64,000 nucleotides of DNA from Candidula unifasciata. Taxonomy: Eukaryota; Mollusca; Gastropoda; Stylommatophora; Geomitridae. Position numbers and translations under genes: made by a program. The notes beneath the pieces are model-generated. The model was given only the letters and a program-made list of their open reading frames with translations. It searched no databases and was not told the origin of the DNA. Location of the stretch: assembly GCA_905116865.2 (NCBI GenBank), contig CAJHNH020004835.1:177107-241106 (forward strand). Reading direction: 5' to 3'. Below are positions 45,539-59,514 of this stretch, piece after piece. Positions within the stretch are counted from its first letter, which is position 1. Every line of letters begins with the position of its first letter.

Positions 45539-45790
45539 AGCCGATGTGGTGGAGCGGCTAGAAGCTCGCCTGCGGATCGGAAGGTCGTAGGTTCAGATCC
45601 TGACGGAACTGGTCGCTTTCTTCCAAAACAATCTTGGTTCCCAGGTCGACCCAGCCCTGTGAAGTAAAAGCGGACGGCGCGATGCTGACAACATCACCCA
45701 CCCGGTACCGATTTGTCTATTAAATACAGGCCTAGCCCTATATGCCCAATACGCGTAAAGGCGCGAAAAGTGGTCCTTGACTTTTTACGA
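45539..45790 (+). repeat. tRNA-headed SINE (family C, most complete copy)
   Basis: The head has GCCGATGTGGTGGAGCGGCT (A box TGGTGGAGCGG) and 'GGTTCAGATCCTGAC' (B box) about 45 nt later. The body has CCCTGTGAAGTAAAAGCGG, GATGCTGACAACATCACCC and GGCCTAGCCCTATATGCCC, ending near GTGGTCCTTGAC. Pieces of this family lie at 40-115, 18640-18790, 43480-43895, 53110-53395, 54053-54195 and 57735-57910. Confidence 0.78.
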
Positions 45791-46667
45791 ACAACTAGGC
45801 CCCGCAGCAAACACATGCTGATGATTATACGGCGCTGCTATATATCGTGCCACCGATACATCCGACTTCTTCAGCCATCTGTTAAATGCAATAGCCTTTC
45901 GGCAAAATAGATAAATTTCCGTTAATGAGTCAGACATGGCTTTGGGCCCGTGTAAAACGTGAAATAACAGCAGCGACGCTGGATGCAAACGTGGCCAATA
46001 AAACAACAAGTGGGAAGGCGTAAATGGCGGCTGTGGCCGAGCTGTCTGTCGCAGAAACGTGTGGCTGACAGATTAATAGCCTGGCTAGAGTTCCCTGATA
46101 AAAATCTTCTGCATAATAAATAAACTCAGAGATGAATATAGAAATGCATAGCCGACACACGATCAAAGTCGGCAGTAGTCACTGAAACAGTAACATAATT
46201 AATAAATAATCGAAACAGAGCGCATAGGCTCATTATCCATACAGTACACGCCGCTTAAGGCGATCTTCGATTTGGTGAATTTCCGGGATGAAGAAGAATT
46301 TGTTTATCCCTGGCAGTTTTTGTTTTGAATTCTTATCTGGATAAGAGGACTTTATCATAAAGAGAACCAGCTCTTGGGTGCCCGGTTAGTTCTTCTCATC
46401 AGGTCTGCACTGAATGCTGCCATTGCTGCCTGCGTTAACCTTTCTTGTTGTGTTGCAGAGGGTTGGGTGCCGCATGGCTCGTGCAGTTCACGGACTCTGC
46501 AATTTTAGGATTCTATTTCCATCCTGACAGGACAACAATAAACACGCTTAAGCTTACGAAAGATTCGAATCTGTATCTCCCGCACGAAAATTGAGCGTTC
46601 TTGTTCGCTTGGCCAGTCGCTCCTCATATAACAGATACGTTAAAGTAGCGGACAGAACATAAGTAAA
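45791..46667. other. Unassigned stretch
   Basis: No convincing exon or recognised repeat. Confidence 0.4.
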
Positions 46668-46883
46668 TTTTTTTTTAAATATCCAGAAACCTTGAGTTGT
46701 AAACTCTTTGGCTCGGTACTACGGATATCGCAACCCTTCGGCCTTGATTCCATAATAGGTACCGTAAATCTGGGAGAAATGTGGCTTTTCTGCCTACCCC
46801 CAGGAGTGAACCCGGACTACAAGGAGTTCGTCACCCGGTCACCGCAATGTCAGGTTTAACCAACTACGCTAGAGAGCCGGGCA
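46668..46883 (-). repeat. SINE family B, copy 5 (full-length)
   Basis: About 215 bp, from a T run (complement of the A tail) through ATATCCAGAAACCTTGAG and TACCGTAAATCTGGGAG to AACTACGCTAGAGAGCCGGG. Head, body and tail are all present. Confidence 0.88.
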
Positions 46884-47400
46884 ATCATATGTAATAACTG
46901 AAATGGCGGCCAGAGACTCGTAACACAGCTAACAGTTCGTTAAAACCAAGAGCAGGGAAACATAACTATTGTGGAACTGAAAATGCAGGCAGATAATCGT
47001 GACATAAACAATACAGCGGGCAGACAAACGTATAATCATAACCACATTAATGAAACCACGACAGGGGCATTTAACATAACTAACATCTAACTAAAACAGT
47101 AAGCAGATAATCGTATCACAAGCATCAGAAAAAATGAAACCAGGGGCAAGCACGTAACATAACCAACAGATAACCGAAACCATGGATAGGCAAATTATAT
47201 TAACAGATAACTGAAACGACTGCCTGAAAGGTAGCATAACTAACGGACACATGACAAAAGAAAGGCAAGATACCTGAAACAGCTCACGGAATCGTAATGT
47301 AACTAACAGATATATGTAACAATAAAGAAATAAGTATGTAATTTACAGATAACTGAAACAACTGATAGACACGCAACGTAACTAACAGATAACCCGTGTG
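46884..47400. repeat. Very degenerate tandem repeat
   Basis: AACTAACAGATAACTGAAAC-like phrases recur with irregular spacing of about 45-60 bp and heavy substitution. It reads as an old minisatellite. Confidence 0.65.
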
Positions 47401-47579
47401 GGGACACTGATTGATACTGTCGCCTTGCTACAACCCTGGGCAGACGCTCACGTGCCCTGCTCCTCATTGGCCTACTCAGGAGCGCTCAATAATTCAGTCC
47501 TCTCCTGCGTCTTCTAGAAACTTCTCTCTGAGAGAGATGTTCACCCTGCATGATTAATTTCAATCATGACTCTAACATC

Positions 47580-47660
47580 ACCCAGTGAATTGCCGACTGG
47601 CGTGAGCGACCATGCCGCTAGACATCTTTTAATCTCCAGTATCACATATGATTCTGTGAG
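47580..47660 (-). repeat. LINE 3' end fragment (family of 38166-39218)
   Basis: GAATTGCCGACTGGCGTGAG followed by CGACCATGCCGCTAGACATC is close to GCCTTGCCGACTGGCGTGGG and CGATCATGCCTCTCCATAAT at 38180-38220. Only about 80 bp remain. Confidence 0.65.
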
Positions 47661-47689
47661 TTCAAGCTTTTCCATATAACAAGATGACA

Positions 47690-48250
47690 ACACTGTTCCA
47701 AATATAACACATTAGACACAACAATGTGTGTGTTATACTAAGTTCCCCTTCTAACACATGTGAAACAACAATGTGTGTGTTATACTAAGTTCCCCTTCTA
47801 ACACATGTGAAACAACGATGTGTGTGTTATACTAAGTTCCCCTTCTAACACATTAGACACAACAATGTGTGTGTTATACTAAGTTCCCCTTCTAACACAT
47901 TAGACACAACAATGTGTGTGTTATACTAAGTTCCCCTTCTAACACATTAGACACAACAATGTGTGTGTTATACTAAGTTCCCCTTCTAACACATTAGACA
48001 CAACAATGTGTGTGTTATACTAAGTTCCCCTTCTAACACATTAGACACAACAATGTGTGTGTTATACTAAGTTCCCCTTCTAACACATGTGAAACAACGA
48101 TGTGTGTGTTATACTAAGTTCCCCTTCTAACACATTAGACACAACAATGTGTGTGTTATACTAAGTTCCCCTTCTAACACATGTGAAACAACGATGTGTG
48201 TGTTATACTAAGTTCCCCTTCTAACACATGTGAAACAACAATGTGTATGA
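47690..48250. repeat. 47-bp minisatellite, 12 units
   Basis: AACACATGTGAAACAACAAT, GTGTGTGTTATACTAAGTTC and CCCTTCT, with two unit types (ATGTGAAACAAC and ATTAGACACAAC). Confidence 0.95.
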
Positions 48251-49920
<1,670 letters not shown>

Positions 49921-51045
49921 GAGCAAAGTTGATGTTCTATGTTTGAGAAAGTCTATCTATCTCCACTCTGGTACTCGGCTCCTGTCCCTGTGACTGACTG
50001 AACAACAGAGATGATATTTAGAGACTTATACTGTCTCATTATCCTGAGAGCTGTCCTCTGAATGATTACTAAAGTGGATGTTAATAAACTGCACTTGACA
50101 TGTAACCCTTGAGATGACTGCTAATTCTGAGTACCTTCTTGATACAGGATATCCCCTTCGAGGCCAGGCAGTGAATCAGCAGTCCACAAAACCACCTACA
50201 AGGAAGTCACCTATGTCTAAGCCAGTGGTAGGCATTAGAGTGTAAACCCAACTTTTGTTATCAATTAATTGAAATCCTTCAGTTGGTCTACAGACAACAT
50301 TATGGGTGTTGTACCTTCACCATCATTTATCCAGAAGCTTGTTTGTGCCTCAAGTGATTGACTTGGTACCCGAGATCCTCTCCAGGAGCTTGGGTGTGTC
50401 TCCAGTGTTCGAGTGTCAAGTGTGCGACTGTTCAACGTAACCACAGAGTGACTGAACATTCAGCAAGTTCAAGAAACCAGGGATTCAGATAAGTGTGGTC
50501 AATCGTTGGTTTATTGCCAGGCTTCACTGTTAATCGCCCACATGATCATGATGATGATCTAGGCAGACTTTGGAAATCTCGTGCACATTCAGTCAGATCT
50601 ATTTGGAAGTTTTGGTCCTTCATATCACTCTGGGTTCTTGAAGTTCTTTGCTGATTCGTATATAATGTATGTGTTGCATTTATTACATGTTTAGAAAGTT
50701 TCATTATTTCACTGCTCCAACTGTCTAGCTTTTATGTTTGTGTGATTAGTAAGTGTAAACTGTGTTAACATGGCTGTAGTAGTGAGGTTGTCCAGCCAAG
50801 TTGCGCCTAGGATTATTATATATTCTGTAGTGCCATAACTTGAGTTGCCCTACTCCTGAAATAAGTTGAGCGTATATTGGCCACGTGATATCCCTTAGAC
50901 CAATACGAGCCGATGCCTCAACATTATTTATTTCAAAGTGCTGTGGTTCTTAAGGAGAAATCCTTAAATCAGGCAAGCGGTATGTGACAATGAGACATAC
51001 TGATGTATGTATGCACACAGATATTAAACAAACGCAAAATGCAAC
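49921..51045. other. Unassigned stretch
   Basis: No convincing exon or recognised repeat in about 1.1 kb. Confidence 0.4.
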
Positions 51046-51089
51046 TTGAAAACTCATGAAAAGAAAGAAGAAACTAACACAGGAAGATT

Positions 51090-51465
51090 TCCACCAAAGT
51101 CTTTATCAACGACACAACAAAACACAAACAAGGTCCCTATACTGGTGCCTGATGCCTTTTTCCATTTGGAAATCAACGAAAAACCACCAAAGTCTTTATC
51201 AAGGACACAAGAAAACACAAACAAGGTCCCTATACTGGTGCCTGATGCCTTTTTCCATTTGGAAATCAATGAAAAACCACCGAAGTCTTTATCAAAGACA
51301 CAAGAAAACACAAACCACGACCCTATGTTAGTGCTTGGTGCCTTTTTCCATGTGGAAATCAACGAAAAACCACCAAAGTCTTTATCAACGACACAAGAAA
51401 ACACAAACCACGACCCTATGTTAGTGCCTGGTGCCTTTTCCCTGGACGAAATCGACGAGAGCACA
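51090..51465. repeat. 93-bp tandem repeat, 4 units, open in two strands
   Basis: Units start at about 51094, 51187, 51280 and 51373. The spacing is exactly 93 bp with no indels, so frames remain open: 147 residues on plus (51046-51489; 31-residue units with PKSLS and LVPDAFFHLEINEK) and 163 on minus (51054-51545). No splice sites, signal peptide or known motif supports coding. It is listed as a repeat. Confidence 0.85.
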
Positions 51466-51489
51466 AGCCTGAGATACACCGACAGATAA

Positions 51490-53018
51490 GGCCACGACAC
51501 AATCGATACACACAAATTAGTTCTAGCGATCAATGACGCATCCACTGACTGCAGTGTGTGTGATCAACCAGGTCTACCAACTGGGTGCGTTGACAATGTG
51601 TCGCTTACAGGCCACTAGCACACTGCCATTATGGGTAACAATCATGTAGATACTGGCTTGTGGCTGTGGACAAGTTATCTTTAACTAGGTGAGCCGTTAT
51701 CAAACCTTTATCAATCACCACGGCACCCTTGTCGGGCAAAAAGGAATTCGCGGCACACGTACATTTAAAGCGGTTTGAATACTTAGGAAAAGAAGAAGAA
51801 AAAAAAACAGTGCTATTTTAAAGTTTAGTAGTCTTTAATGCGATGAATGAAACTGTTTGGATGCATTTTTCTTGATTTCCTTTATGTTTGTGGGATGTTC
51901 AGTTATGTTAACCCTCAAATCACGTGACCAGAAAGTTTGCTCCTGTATCTGTTTTTCATGTAAGCGTACGTTAAGAATGCACTGCAGCTTTGCCAATAGC
52001 ATTGTTTTCTAAATACACTTGCACCCAGAATTGTTCTTGCCACCCACCCGCCCACACAAACACACCCACCCCCACCCACCCACCCACACACACACACAGA
52101 CACACGAAATAAAAGGCGACTAATCAAGGTTTTGCTGAAAATGGATGTGCGGGAACTATGGACGACGATATCACAGCCTGACTGCAAACCATAACACAAC
52201 ATGTCCAGCGTATTTGTAAAGTGGAAGGCAGAAGAATAAAGGTATCAAGTGTACACGCCAGGCGACTTCCATCGTTGGGTCGGTCAGAATGAATACAGGC
52301 TTTTACAGAGGTGGCTTATCAGTATGCAGACTGGAGAAAAAAAAGATAGAAAGAAAGAACCAATGCAGAACATGCAAGTGTGTTGGGAATCAAACAGGCA
52401 GACTGACTGACCGACTCTGCGCCACTCGGTGATAAACTGATGCCTGACAACTTATATACGTTTTTATGGCCCTTTGTGAACGAGTGAACAGTGCGGAGGC
52501 CCAGTAAGTAGTCTCAGGGAGTGACCAGGCGATCTGTCCGACACTCCACACTCACATGAAAGAAAAAGCGGACATACAGTCAGACGGCTACTGGTACAAT
52601 CCAAGCTGGTAATTTTCGCTGGCTGCTGAAGACGGGGAAGGAACGCTTATGGGAATGTTCCGAGTGCTGTGGTGTCGCTTCTAGATACTCAACTAAGTGA
52701 ACAGTAATCACTGATGCCTTTTTGTGTTTCTGTCAAACCTATGAACAAGGCAATACAAGAAAGAAAAAAACTAGAAAGAACCAGTTGGGGGGGGGGGGGG
52801 CAGCACTGTATATGAGCCAAGGAAAGATATAAAACCGAACGAAAAATATATCAGCAGCTTCATAATATAACAAACACATTCAAAACGTGAACGCTGCGAC
52901 TATAGAGCCTTCGTCAGCACATACATAAATCAAACAAAATCACATGAATACACACAATCACTTAACTCAGGTATCCAGATGCAGCCAAGTGGATGTCTTG
53001 CCAGTGCAATGAAAAGAA
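51490..53018. other. Unassigned stretch
   Basis: It holds a CCCACC/CACA-rich tract at 52045-52105 and a G run at 52788-52800. No exon or recognised dispersed repeat. Confidence 0.4.
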
Positions 53019-53265
53019 CACTCTGAACCAGAGAATTCGTAGATTACCAAGAACCGTAACTCGAGAATGTTAGATGAGTATATCAGCCAAATATGGCGAC
53101 CATAATTTGTATACAGTAAAGTAAAGAATCCTCTTTCACGGCTTTAGATGTAGGTTATATAGTTCTAGACCTATAATTTATAGACCAATCGGTACTCGGT
53201 GGGTAGTGCAGTCCATACCACGCAGGCCGCCTTTGCTTCCCATGACTTTCAGTGGTATTCATTTA
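53019..53265. repeat. Left arm of 247-bp inverted repeat
   Basis: It begins CACTCTGAACCAGAGAATTC and ends TTTCAGTGGTATTCATTTA. The reverse complement occurs at 54053-54299 at about 95% identity (roughly 11 differences and no indels by eye). The right half of the arm overlaps SINE family C sequence. Confidence 0.95.
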
Positions 53266-53395
53266 AGGTTGCGTCGACCTGAGAGCCAGTGTCATTTTTG
53301 AAAAACAGTCCAGCTCAGTCAGGATCTGAACCGGCAACTTTCCGATATGCAGGCGAGAATCTAACCGCTCCACAAAATCCGCTCTCTTTCGCAGA
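53110..53395 (-). repeat. SINE family C copy with tRNA-like head
   Basis: On minus, the head (complement of GTCAGGATCTGAACCGGCAA, giving a B-box-like GGTTCAGATCC; A-box-like TTTTGTGGAGCGGTTAGA) lies at about 53325-53395. The body runs down to about 53110 (complement of CCCTATATGC-like GGTTATATAGTTCTAGACC). Confidence 0.7.
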
Positions 53396-53397
53396 GT

Positions 53398-53770
53398 GGA
53401 AGTTTTAATTATTTGTTTTCAACGGGCATGATCTGTAGACAGGCCGCATAAATGACAGACCGGGTAACACCAGCCGGAACAATAATGGCGGCAATTATGT
53501 GCGCACCGAGCCAAGGGAAAGACTTACAGGAGATTAGTTCCCGCTGAACGGGAGCTAAGGTAGGTTCTGTTGGAGTTACTGGGATAAACTATCTGTTAAC
53601 AATTACCAGCAGACGATGCCGGGAGAGCTGGCTGAAACCTGGCCAGGTTGTGTGTTTTTCTTTAAACAGGGAATCAGATACGCAAACTGAATACAATACA
53701 GAACCTGTGATGAGACTGCATGGGGGGAGCACTCGAACCTTCAACACCAATCACATCTTTACGCCAGTGG
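53398..53770. repeat. Dispersed repeat F, copy 1
   Basis: GGAAGTTTTAATTATTTGTT, TTCAACGGGCATGATCTG and AATAATGGCGGCAATTATGT match 57255-57610 at moderate identity with several indels. Function unknown. Confidence 0.7.
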
Positions 53771-53778
53771 GTTTGGTG

Positions 53779-54049
<271 letters not shown>

Positions 54050-54052
54050 CCA

Positions 54053-54299
54053 TAAATGAATACTACTGAAAGTCATGGGAAGCAAAGGCGGCCTGCGTGG
54101 TATGGACTGCACTACCCACCGAGTACCGATTGGTCTATAAATTATAGGTCTAGAACTATATGACCTACATCTAAAGGCGTGGAAGAGGATTCTGTACTTT
54201 ACTGTATACAAACTATGGTCGCCATGTTTGGCTGATATACTCATCTAACATTCTCGAGTTACGGTTCTTGGTAATCTGCGAATTCTCTGGTTCAGAGTG
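54053..54299. repeat. Right arm of 247-bp inverted repeat
   Basis: The reverse complement of 53019-53265. Microsatellite borders both sides of this arm: (GAAA)n ends at its left edge and a GGAAAGAAAG-type tract starts at its right edge. Confidence 0.95.
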
Positions 54300-54930
<631 letters not shown>

Positions 54931-55029
54931 CCTAAACGTATATAGAGAAACAACGCAGATTTTAAAAAATTAAACAGTGACATGGCGGGCAGAAAGGACG
55001 GGCAGACAGACAGACAGACGGACAGATGG
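54931..55029. other. Short unassigned stretch
   Basis: Unique sequence and a short ACAGACAGACGGACAG patch before the SPIN-like element. Confidence 0.4.
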
Positions 55030-56716
55030 AGTGTTGGTTCTCAACCTTCCTAATGCGGCAACCCTTTAATACAGTTCATCATGTTGTGGCGACCCTTTAA
55101 TACAGTTCCTTATGTTGTGGCAACCCTTTAATACAGTTCCTCATGTTGTGGCAACCCTTTAATACAGTTCCTCATGTTGTGGCAACCCTTTAATACAGTT
55201 CCTCATGTTGTGGCAACCCTTTAATACAGTTTCTCGTGTTGTGGCAACCCTTTAATACAGTTCCTCATGTTGTGGCAACCCTTTAATACAGTTCCTCATG
55301 TTGTGGCAACCCTTTATTACAGTTCATCATCTTGTGACAACCCTTTAATACAGTTCCTCATATTGTGGTAACCCTTTAATACAGTTCCTCGTGTTGTGGC
55401 AACCCTTTAATACAGTTCCTCATGTTGTGGCAACTCTTTAATACAGTTCCTCATGTTGTGGCAACCCTTTAATACAGTTCCTCATGTTGTGGCAACCCTT
55501 TAATACAGTTCCTCATGTTGTGGCAACCCTTTAATACAGTTCCTCATGTTGTGACAACCCTTTAATACAGTTCCTCATGTTGTGGCAACCCTTTAATACA
55601 GTTCCTCATGTTGTGGCAACCCTTTAATAAAGTTCCTCATGTTGTGGCAACCCTTCAATACAGTTCCTCATGTTGTGGCAACCCTTTAACACAGTTCCTC
55701 ATGTTGTGGCAACCCTTTAATACAGTTCCTCATGTTGTTGCAACCCTTTAATACAGTTCCTCATGTTGTGGCAACCCTTTAATACAGTTCCTCATGTTGT
55801 GGCAACCCTTTAACACAGTTCCTCATGTTGTGGCAACCCTTTAATACAGTTCCTCATGTTGTGGCAACCCTTTAACACAGTTCCTCATGTTGTGGCAACC
55901 CTTTAACACAGTTCCTCATGTTGTGGCAACCCTTTAATACAGTTCCTCATGTTGTGGCAACCCTTTAATACAGTTCCTCATGTTGTGGCAACCCTTTATT
56001 ACAGTTCATCATCTTGTGACAACCCTTTAATACAGTTCCTCATATTGTGGTAACCCTTTAATACAGTTCCTCGTGTTGTGGCAACCCTTTAATACAGTTC
56101 CTCATGTTGTGGCAACTCTTTAATACAGTTCCTCATGTTGTGGCAACCCTTTAATACAGTTCCTCATGTTGTGGCAACCCTTTAATACAGTTCCTCATGT
56201 TGTGGCAACCCTTTAATACAGTTCCTCGTGTTGTGACAACCCTTTAATACAGTTCCTCATGTTGTGGCAACCCTTTAATACAGTTCCTCATGTTGTGGCA
56301 ACCCTTTAATAAAGTTCCTCATGTTGTGGCAACCCTTCAATACAGTTCCTCATGTTGTGGCAACCCTTTAACACAGTTCCTCATGTTGTGGCAACCCTTT
56401 AATACAGTTCCTCATGTTGTTGCAACCCTTTAATACAGTTCCTCATGTTGTGGCAACCCTTTAATACAGTTCCTCATGTTGTGGCAACCCTTTAACACAG
56501 TTCCTCATGTTGTGGCAACCCTTTAATACAGTTCCTCATGTTGTGGCAACCCTTTAATGCAGTTCCTCAAGTTGTGGCAACCCCTAACCATACAATTATT
56601 TTCGTTGCTACTTCATGACTTAGTAAAAATGTGTTTTCCGATGGTCTTAGGTGACCTCTGTGAAAGAGTCGTTCGACCCCCATAAGAGTTCGCGACCTAC
56701 AGGTTAAGAACCGCTG
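55030..56716 (+). mobile_element. SPIN-like hAT MITE with massive internal tandem expansion
   Basis: The left end reads TTGGTTCTCAACCTTCCTAA followed by TGCGGCAACCCTTTAATACAG. The right end carries ATTATTTTCGTTGCTACTTC, TGTGTTTTCCGATGGTCTTA, GTGAAAGAGTCGTTCGACCC and GGTTAAGAACCGCTG. These blocks match, as I remember it, the non-autonomous SPIN (hAT) consensus known from tetrapods and a few invertebrates. That consensus is about 220 bp. Here the subterminal CCTCATGTTGTGGCAACCCT plus TTAATACAGTT (31 bp) is present about 50 times. No transposase is encoded. The left terminus has a 2-bp irregularity and target duplications are not clear. Confidence 0.88.
55045..56580. repeat. 31-bp minisatellite inside the SPIN-like element, with a 22-unit duplication
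   Basis: About 50 units. A distinctive series (TTTATTACAG, ATCTTGTGACAACC, ATATTGTGGTAACC, CAACTCTTTAATAC, GTGACAACCC, TTTAATAAAGTTCC, CCCTTCAATAC, GTTGTTGCAACC) starting near 55311 recurs starting near 55993, exactly 682 bp (22 units) later, and is followed for at least about 490 bp. Confidence 0.95.
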
Positions 56717-56915
56717 GACTAAAAGTTTACTGGCAACTGTTTTGTGGTGTCCCAATATAACTGCTATATATGGCCATACGGTTGAACAGGGTTTCCGCGA
56801 GTTGTCTCTGTTTAATTCTCATCGTTAATTTGTTAATCCAGGGCTGCCAATGAATTTTTTTTTTTTGAAAAACCCAGTTAAGCTGAACAAAACCCCAAGC
56901 AATACATATGCAAAC

Positions 56916-56949
<34 letters not shown>

Positions 56950-57254
56950 AGCCCCCTCTGATTGTTAGAAAGTACAAATTTTATTGTTAGGAAACGTAAC
57001 ATTTACCCACTTTTATATAAGGATTTTTTTTATTATTGTTAAAATGTCATACCAAGGCGTCAACAAAAAAAAACCCAGATCTGGGGATGGGTGGGGGGGG
57101 GGGGGGGGGACCCAGCATTGGCAGACGTGGTCCAGAATAAAGCAATCCTGGCTTGTGTGTGCGTGCACGCTTGCGGGAGTGCGGGGAGGAGGTCACACAC
57201 AAAACAAAACAGTCAAGTCTACCAGCTAGGCACGACAGCGGCTTTTCTGTATAC
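56717..57254. other. Unassigned stretch with 31-base C run
   Basis: C run at 56917-56947, G run at about 57091-57109, T run at about 56857-56866. No gene recognised. Confidence 0.45.
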
Positions 57255-57610
57255 AATGGAAGTTTCAATGACTTGTTTCCAACGGGAATTATCTACAGAG
57301 CGGGAGCATAAATGATGGGCCTGATTACACAAGCCGGCTACAATAATGGCGGCAATTATGTGCCGGCTACAGGATTAGTTCTCTAGGAACGGGAGTAGAA
57401 GAGGTTCTGATGCTGTACGATGTGGCATGGATGAAGCAGTGTTGACAGTTTTCCAGTACACGATCGCGGGAAAGCTTGTTGATGGCTGGGGAAAGTGCGT
57501 GTGTGGGGGGTGTTAACAACCGGGATATCAGGTGTGCAATCTAATTACAACAGGAATAAATCAGTGAGACAGAGACCACCTGAGAATCAGGGACGATCGA
57601 ACGTTCAATG
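57255..57610. repeat. Dispersed repeat F, copy 2
   Basis: GGAAGTTTCAATGACTTGTT, CCAACGGGAATTATCTACAG and AATAATGGCGGCAATTATGT match 53398-53770. Confidence 0.7.
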
Positions 57611-57734
57611 GCAACTTTACCCTGCTAAACATTTAATTGCGGCTGTCTTGAGAGGACCAGAGAAAGCAAGTGTGGGGAGCCTTACAGGGCCCGCGGGCTG
57701 AATGTGTCACAATGAGGTAAGATACTCAACATCA

Positions 57735-57910
57735 ACGGATGCGTCGACCTAAAGGTGCAAATATCGCAGCCATGCTGGAAACGGACACAACAATGTATTT
57801 TTATACGCCAGACTGAGCCCGCCAGTTGAACAGCTCTGATGTGATACACATTACAGGTCTAGTGCTACACATGCACTAGACATAAGGGCCTGGAAAGGAT
57901 TTCGTTACCG
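57735..57910 (+). repeat. Partial SINE family C
   Basis: ACAGGTCTAGTGCTACACAT and AAGGGCCTGGAAAGGATT resemble the family C 3' half (GGTCTAGAACTATATG, AAGGCGTGGAAGAGGATT at 54145-54195). Confidence 0.5.
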
Positions 57911-58535
57911 TTAGTTCTGTTGTTGTTTAGGGATGGATGAAAGGATGACTTGCGCTGTGACTTTAAGTGAGGAAGAGTCGACCTCACTCTCTCGCCCAAG
58001 TCCATCTAAGTCCGGTGGCAAGACTCAAGACGTCTGGAGATGAACTCGGCTGAAGTCGATGATCAGGGCTTCTTTGGTGCCTTGCCGTGTTCAAGGCTCT
58101 CCACAGAGCCTGCTGGTAGTCACCCTTTTGTCCGTTGAACCAAGGTGGTTTGACGCGCACAGTCCGCCGTATCCAGACTTTGCAAGCTCTATTTTTACAA
58201 CCCCCCCTGACAGTTATGGGGATTTCCTCCAGGTGAAATGATGTGTGTTTCGGACTCTTTTTGGTGTTTTCCGGACCCCTTCATAATTCTGGTTTATTGT
58301 AGGAATAATGTGACAACTGCTCTTTTTATTTGTTATATTGATATACTGTGAAAGTCAAAAGCTGACACGTCAATACATTAGCGGATGAGAGTTAACTAGG
58401 ACAAAAAGCTGCTGATCTAGACAAGCTGTCAACAGTTTGCAAGACATGCGAACTCTGCCAGGCATTTACCAGCAAACGACAGAGACGTGTGGCTGAAAGT
58501 CGGACGAAAAGACAGGCAACTTACACGGCAGGTCT
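57911..58535. other. Unassigned stretch
   Basis: An open frame at 58059-58241 (+), 60 residues with a Pro/Ser/Tyr-rich C-terminus, is not supported further. Confidence 0.35.
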
Positions 58536-58536
58536 C

Positions 58537-58820
58537 CCCGTGTGGGTTCCGGGGCCCCATCGTGGGGAAAACAAGAATAGACCCTCTGCCTACCCAAAAG
58601 CATGTCGTAAGAGTCGAATAATTGGGGAGCTTCCTTTGAAGTCAGTGCATCTGCCTGAGAGGCAAGGAACCAACAGTCTGCATTCAAGTGAATCAGATCT
58701 GTAAAACTGATGCACACGCAACACTCAGGTTCTGGAGCAGGACTGCAGTTCAGAAGTGGACGAACAACCAGGACTTTCCACCAGAATGTACAGCTGGTGA
58801 ACGCGAAGAAGAAGAAGACG
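58537..58820 (+). repeat. Family A dispersed element, copy 16 (best full-length)
   Basis: From CCGTGTGGGTTCCGGGGCCC through AGAGGCAAGGAACCAACAGT to CAGCTGGTGAACGCGAAG and (GAA)4. A good reference copy for the family. Confidence 0.92.
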
Positions 58821-59313
58821 GCAGGTCGATTAGAATACAGCCAGGCAGGCACATACGATGTGATATGATGTTAGATAACAATGGGTATAAAATCCACAAG
58901 ACTTAACTGCCAACTATTCAAACACTCAGGCAGGAAAACAAAAACAACGTGCAGACAGACATAGACGTGATATTCCATCATTCAGACACACCGACATCAA
59001 TAGCACGTTTCAGAGGCTTTGTCCTTACACGAATATCTCCAAAACTCTGGATGGATCAACATGAATTTGTGCATGGGGCCTTAAATTGTCCATGTCCTTA
59101 TGTTTCTATAATCTACGATCACACAGGTGCTGTTATCTTTCTCTCTCTAAAAGCGGTGAATTTATTTCATCTTTATTTGACTAACAAAAAGTGTGCCCCT
59201 TAAAAAAAACAGTAAATGAAAACAGGCGTGGAAACTGTTTAGAACAACATAACATGCAGACACACAGAGAAAAATAAGACAGATTTGTCAGACAGACATT
59301 CAGCACAGACTAC
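58821..59313. other. Unassigned stretch
   Basis: An open frame at 58949-59203 (+), 84 residues, has no splice or domain support. Confidence 0.35.
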
Positions 59314-59436
59314 CTTTTTGATTTTCTTCTTCTTGGTTTTGTTACTGTCCTTATCTTGAGAATTGGTATCCTTGATATTAATATCCTCGTCAGGGCAGAC
59401 TTTGCTTTGCACACATCCATTCTTCTTTGAAACGAT
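59314..59436 (-). CDS. Candidate internal exon, Lys-rich protein (unrecognised)
   Basis: 123 nt (41 codons) on minus between acceptor 'GACTTTCCTATTTGCAG' and donor 'GTAGTC' (AAAAAG|GTAGTC), phase 0 at both ends. The peptide starts IVSKKNGCVQSKVCPDEDIN, continues IKDTNSQDKDSNKT and ends KKKKIKK, a basic cluster that could act as a nuclear localisation signal or nucleic-acid contact. It is not microsatellite-derived: codons are mixed and the sequence has no repeats. No family recognised. It could be an upstream exon of the gene that contains 7954-8223 (same strand and phase), about 51 kb away; that link is inference. Confidence 0.55.
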
Positions 59437-59514
59437 CTGCAAATAGGAAAGTCAATTATTACAACTCGTGGCAATCATGAAATCATCAAGGTTTTTTTAA
59501 CCGGTTACATTAAT

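Noticed and set aside
45539..45615. tRNA genes at 9283, 20805, 39281 and 45539
   Set aside because: A and B boxes are present, but the cloverleaf does not close properly and each is followed by a SINE body. They are SINE heads.
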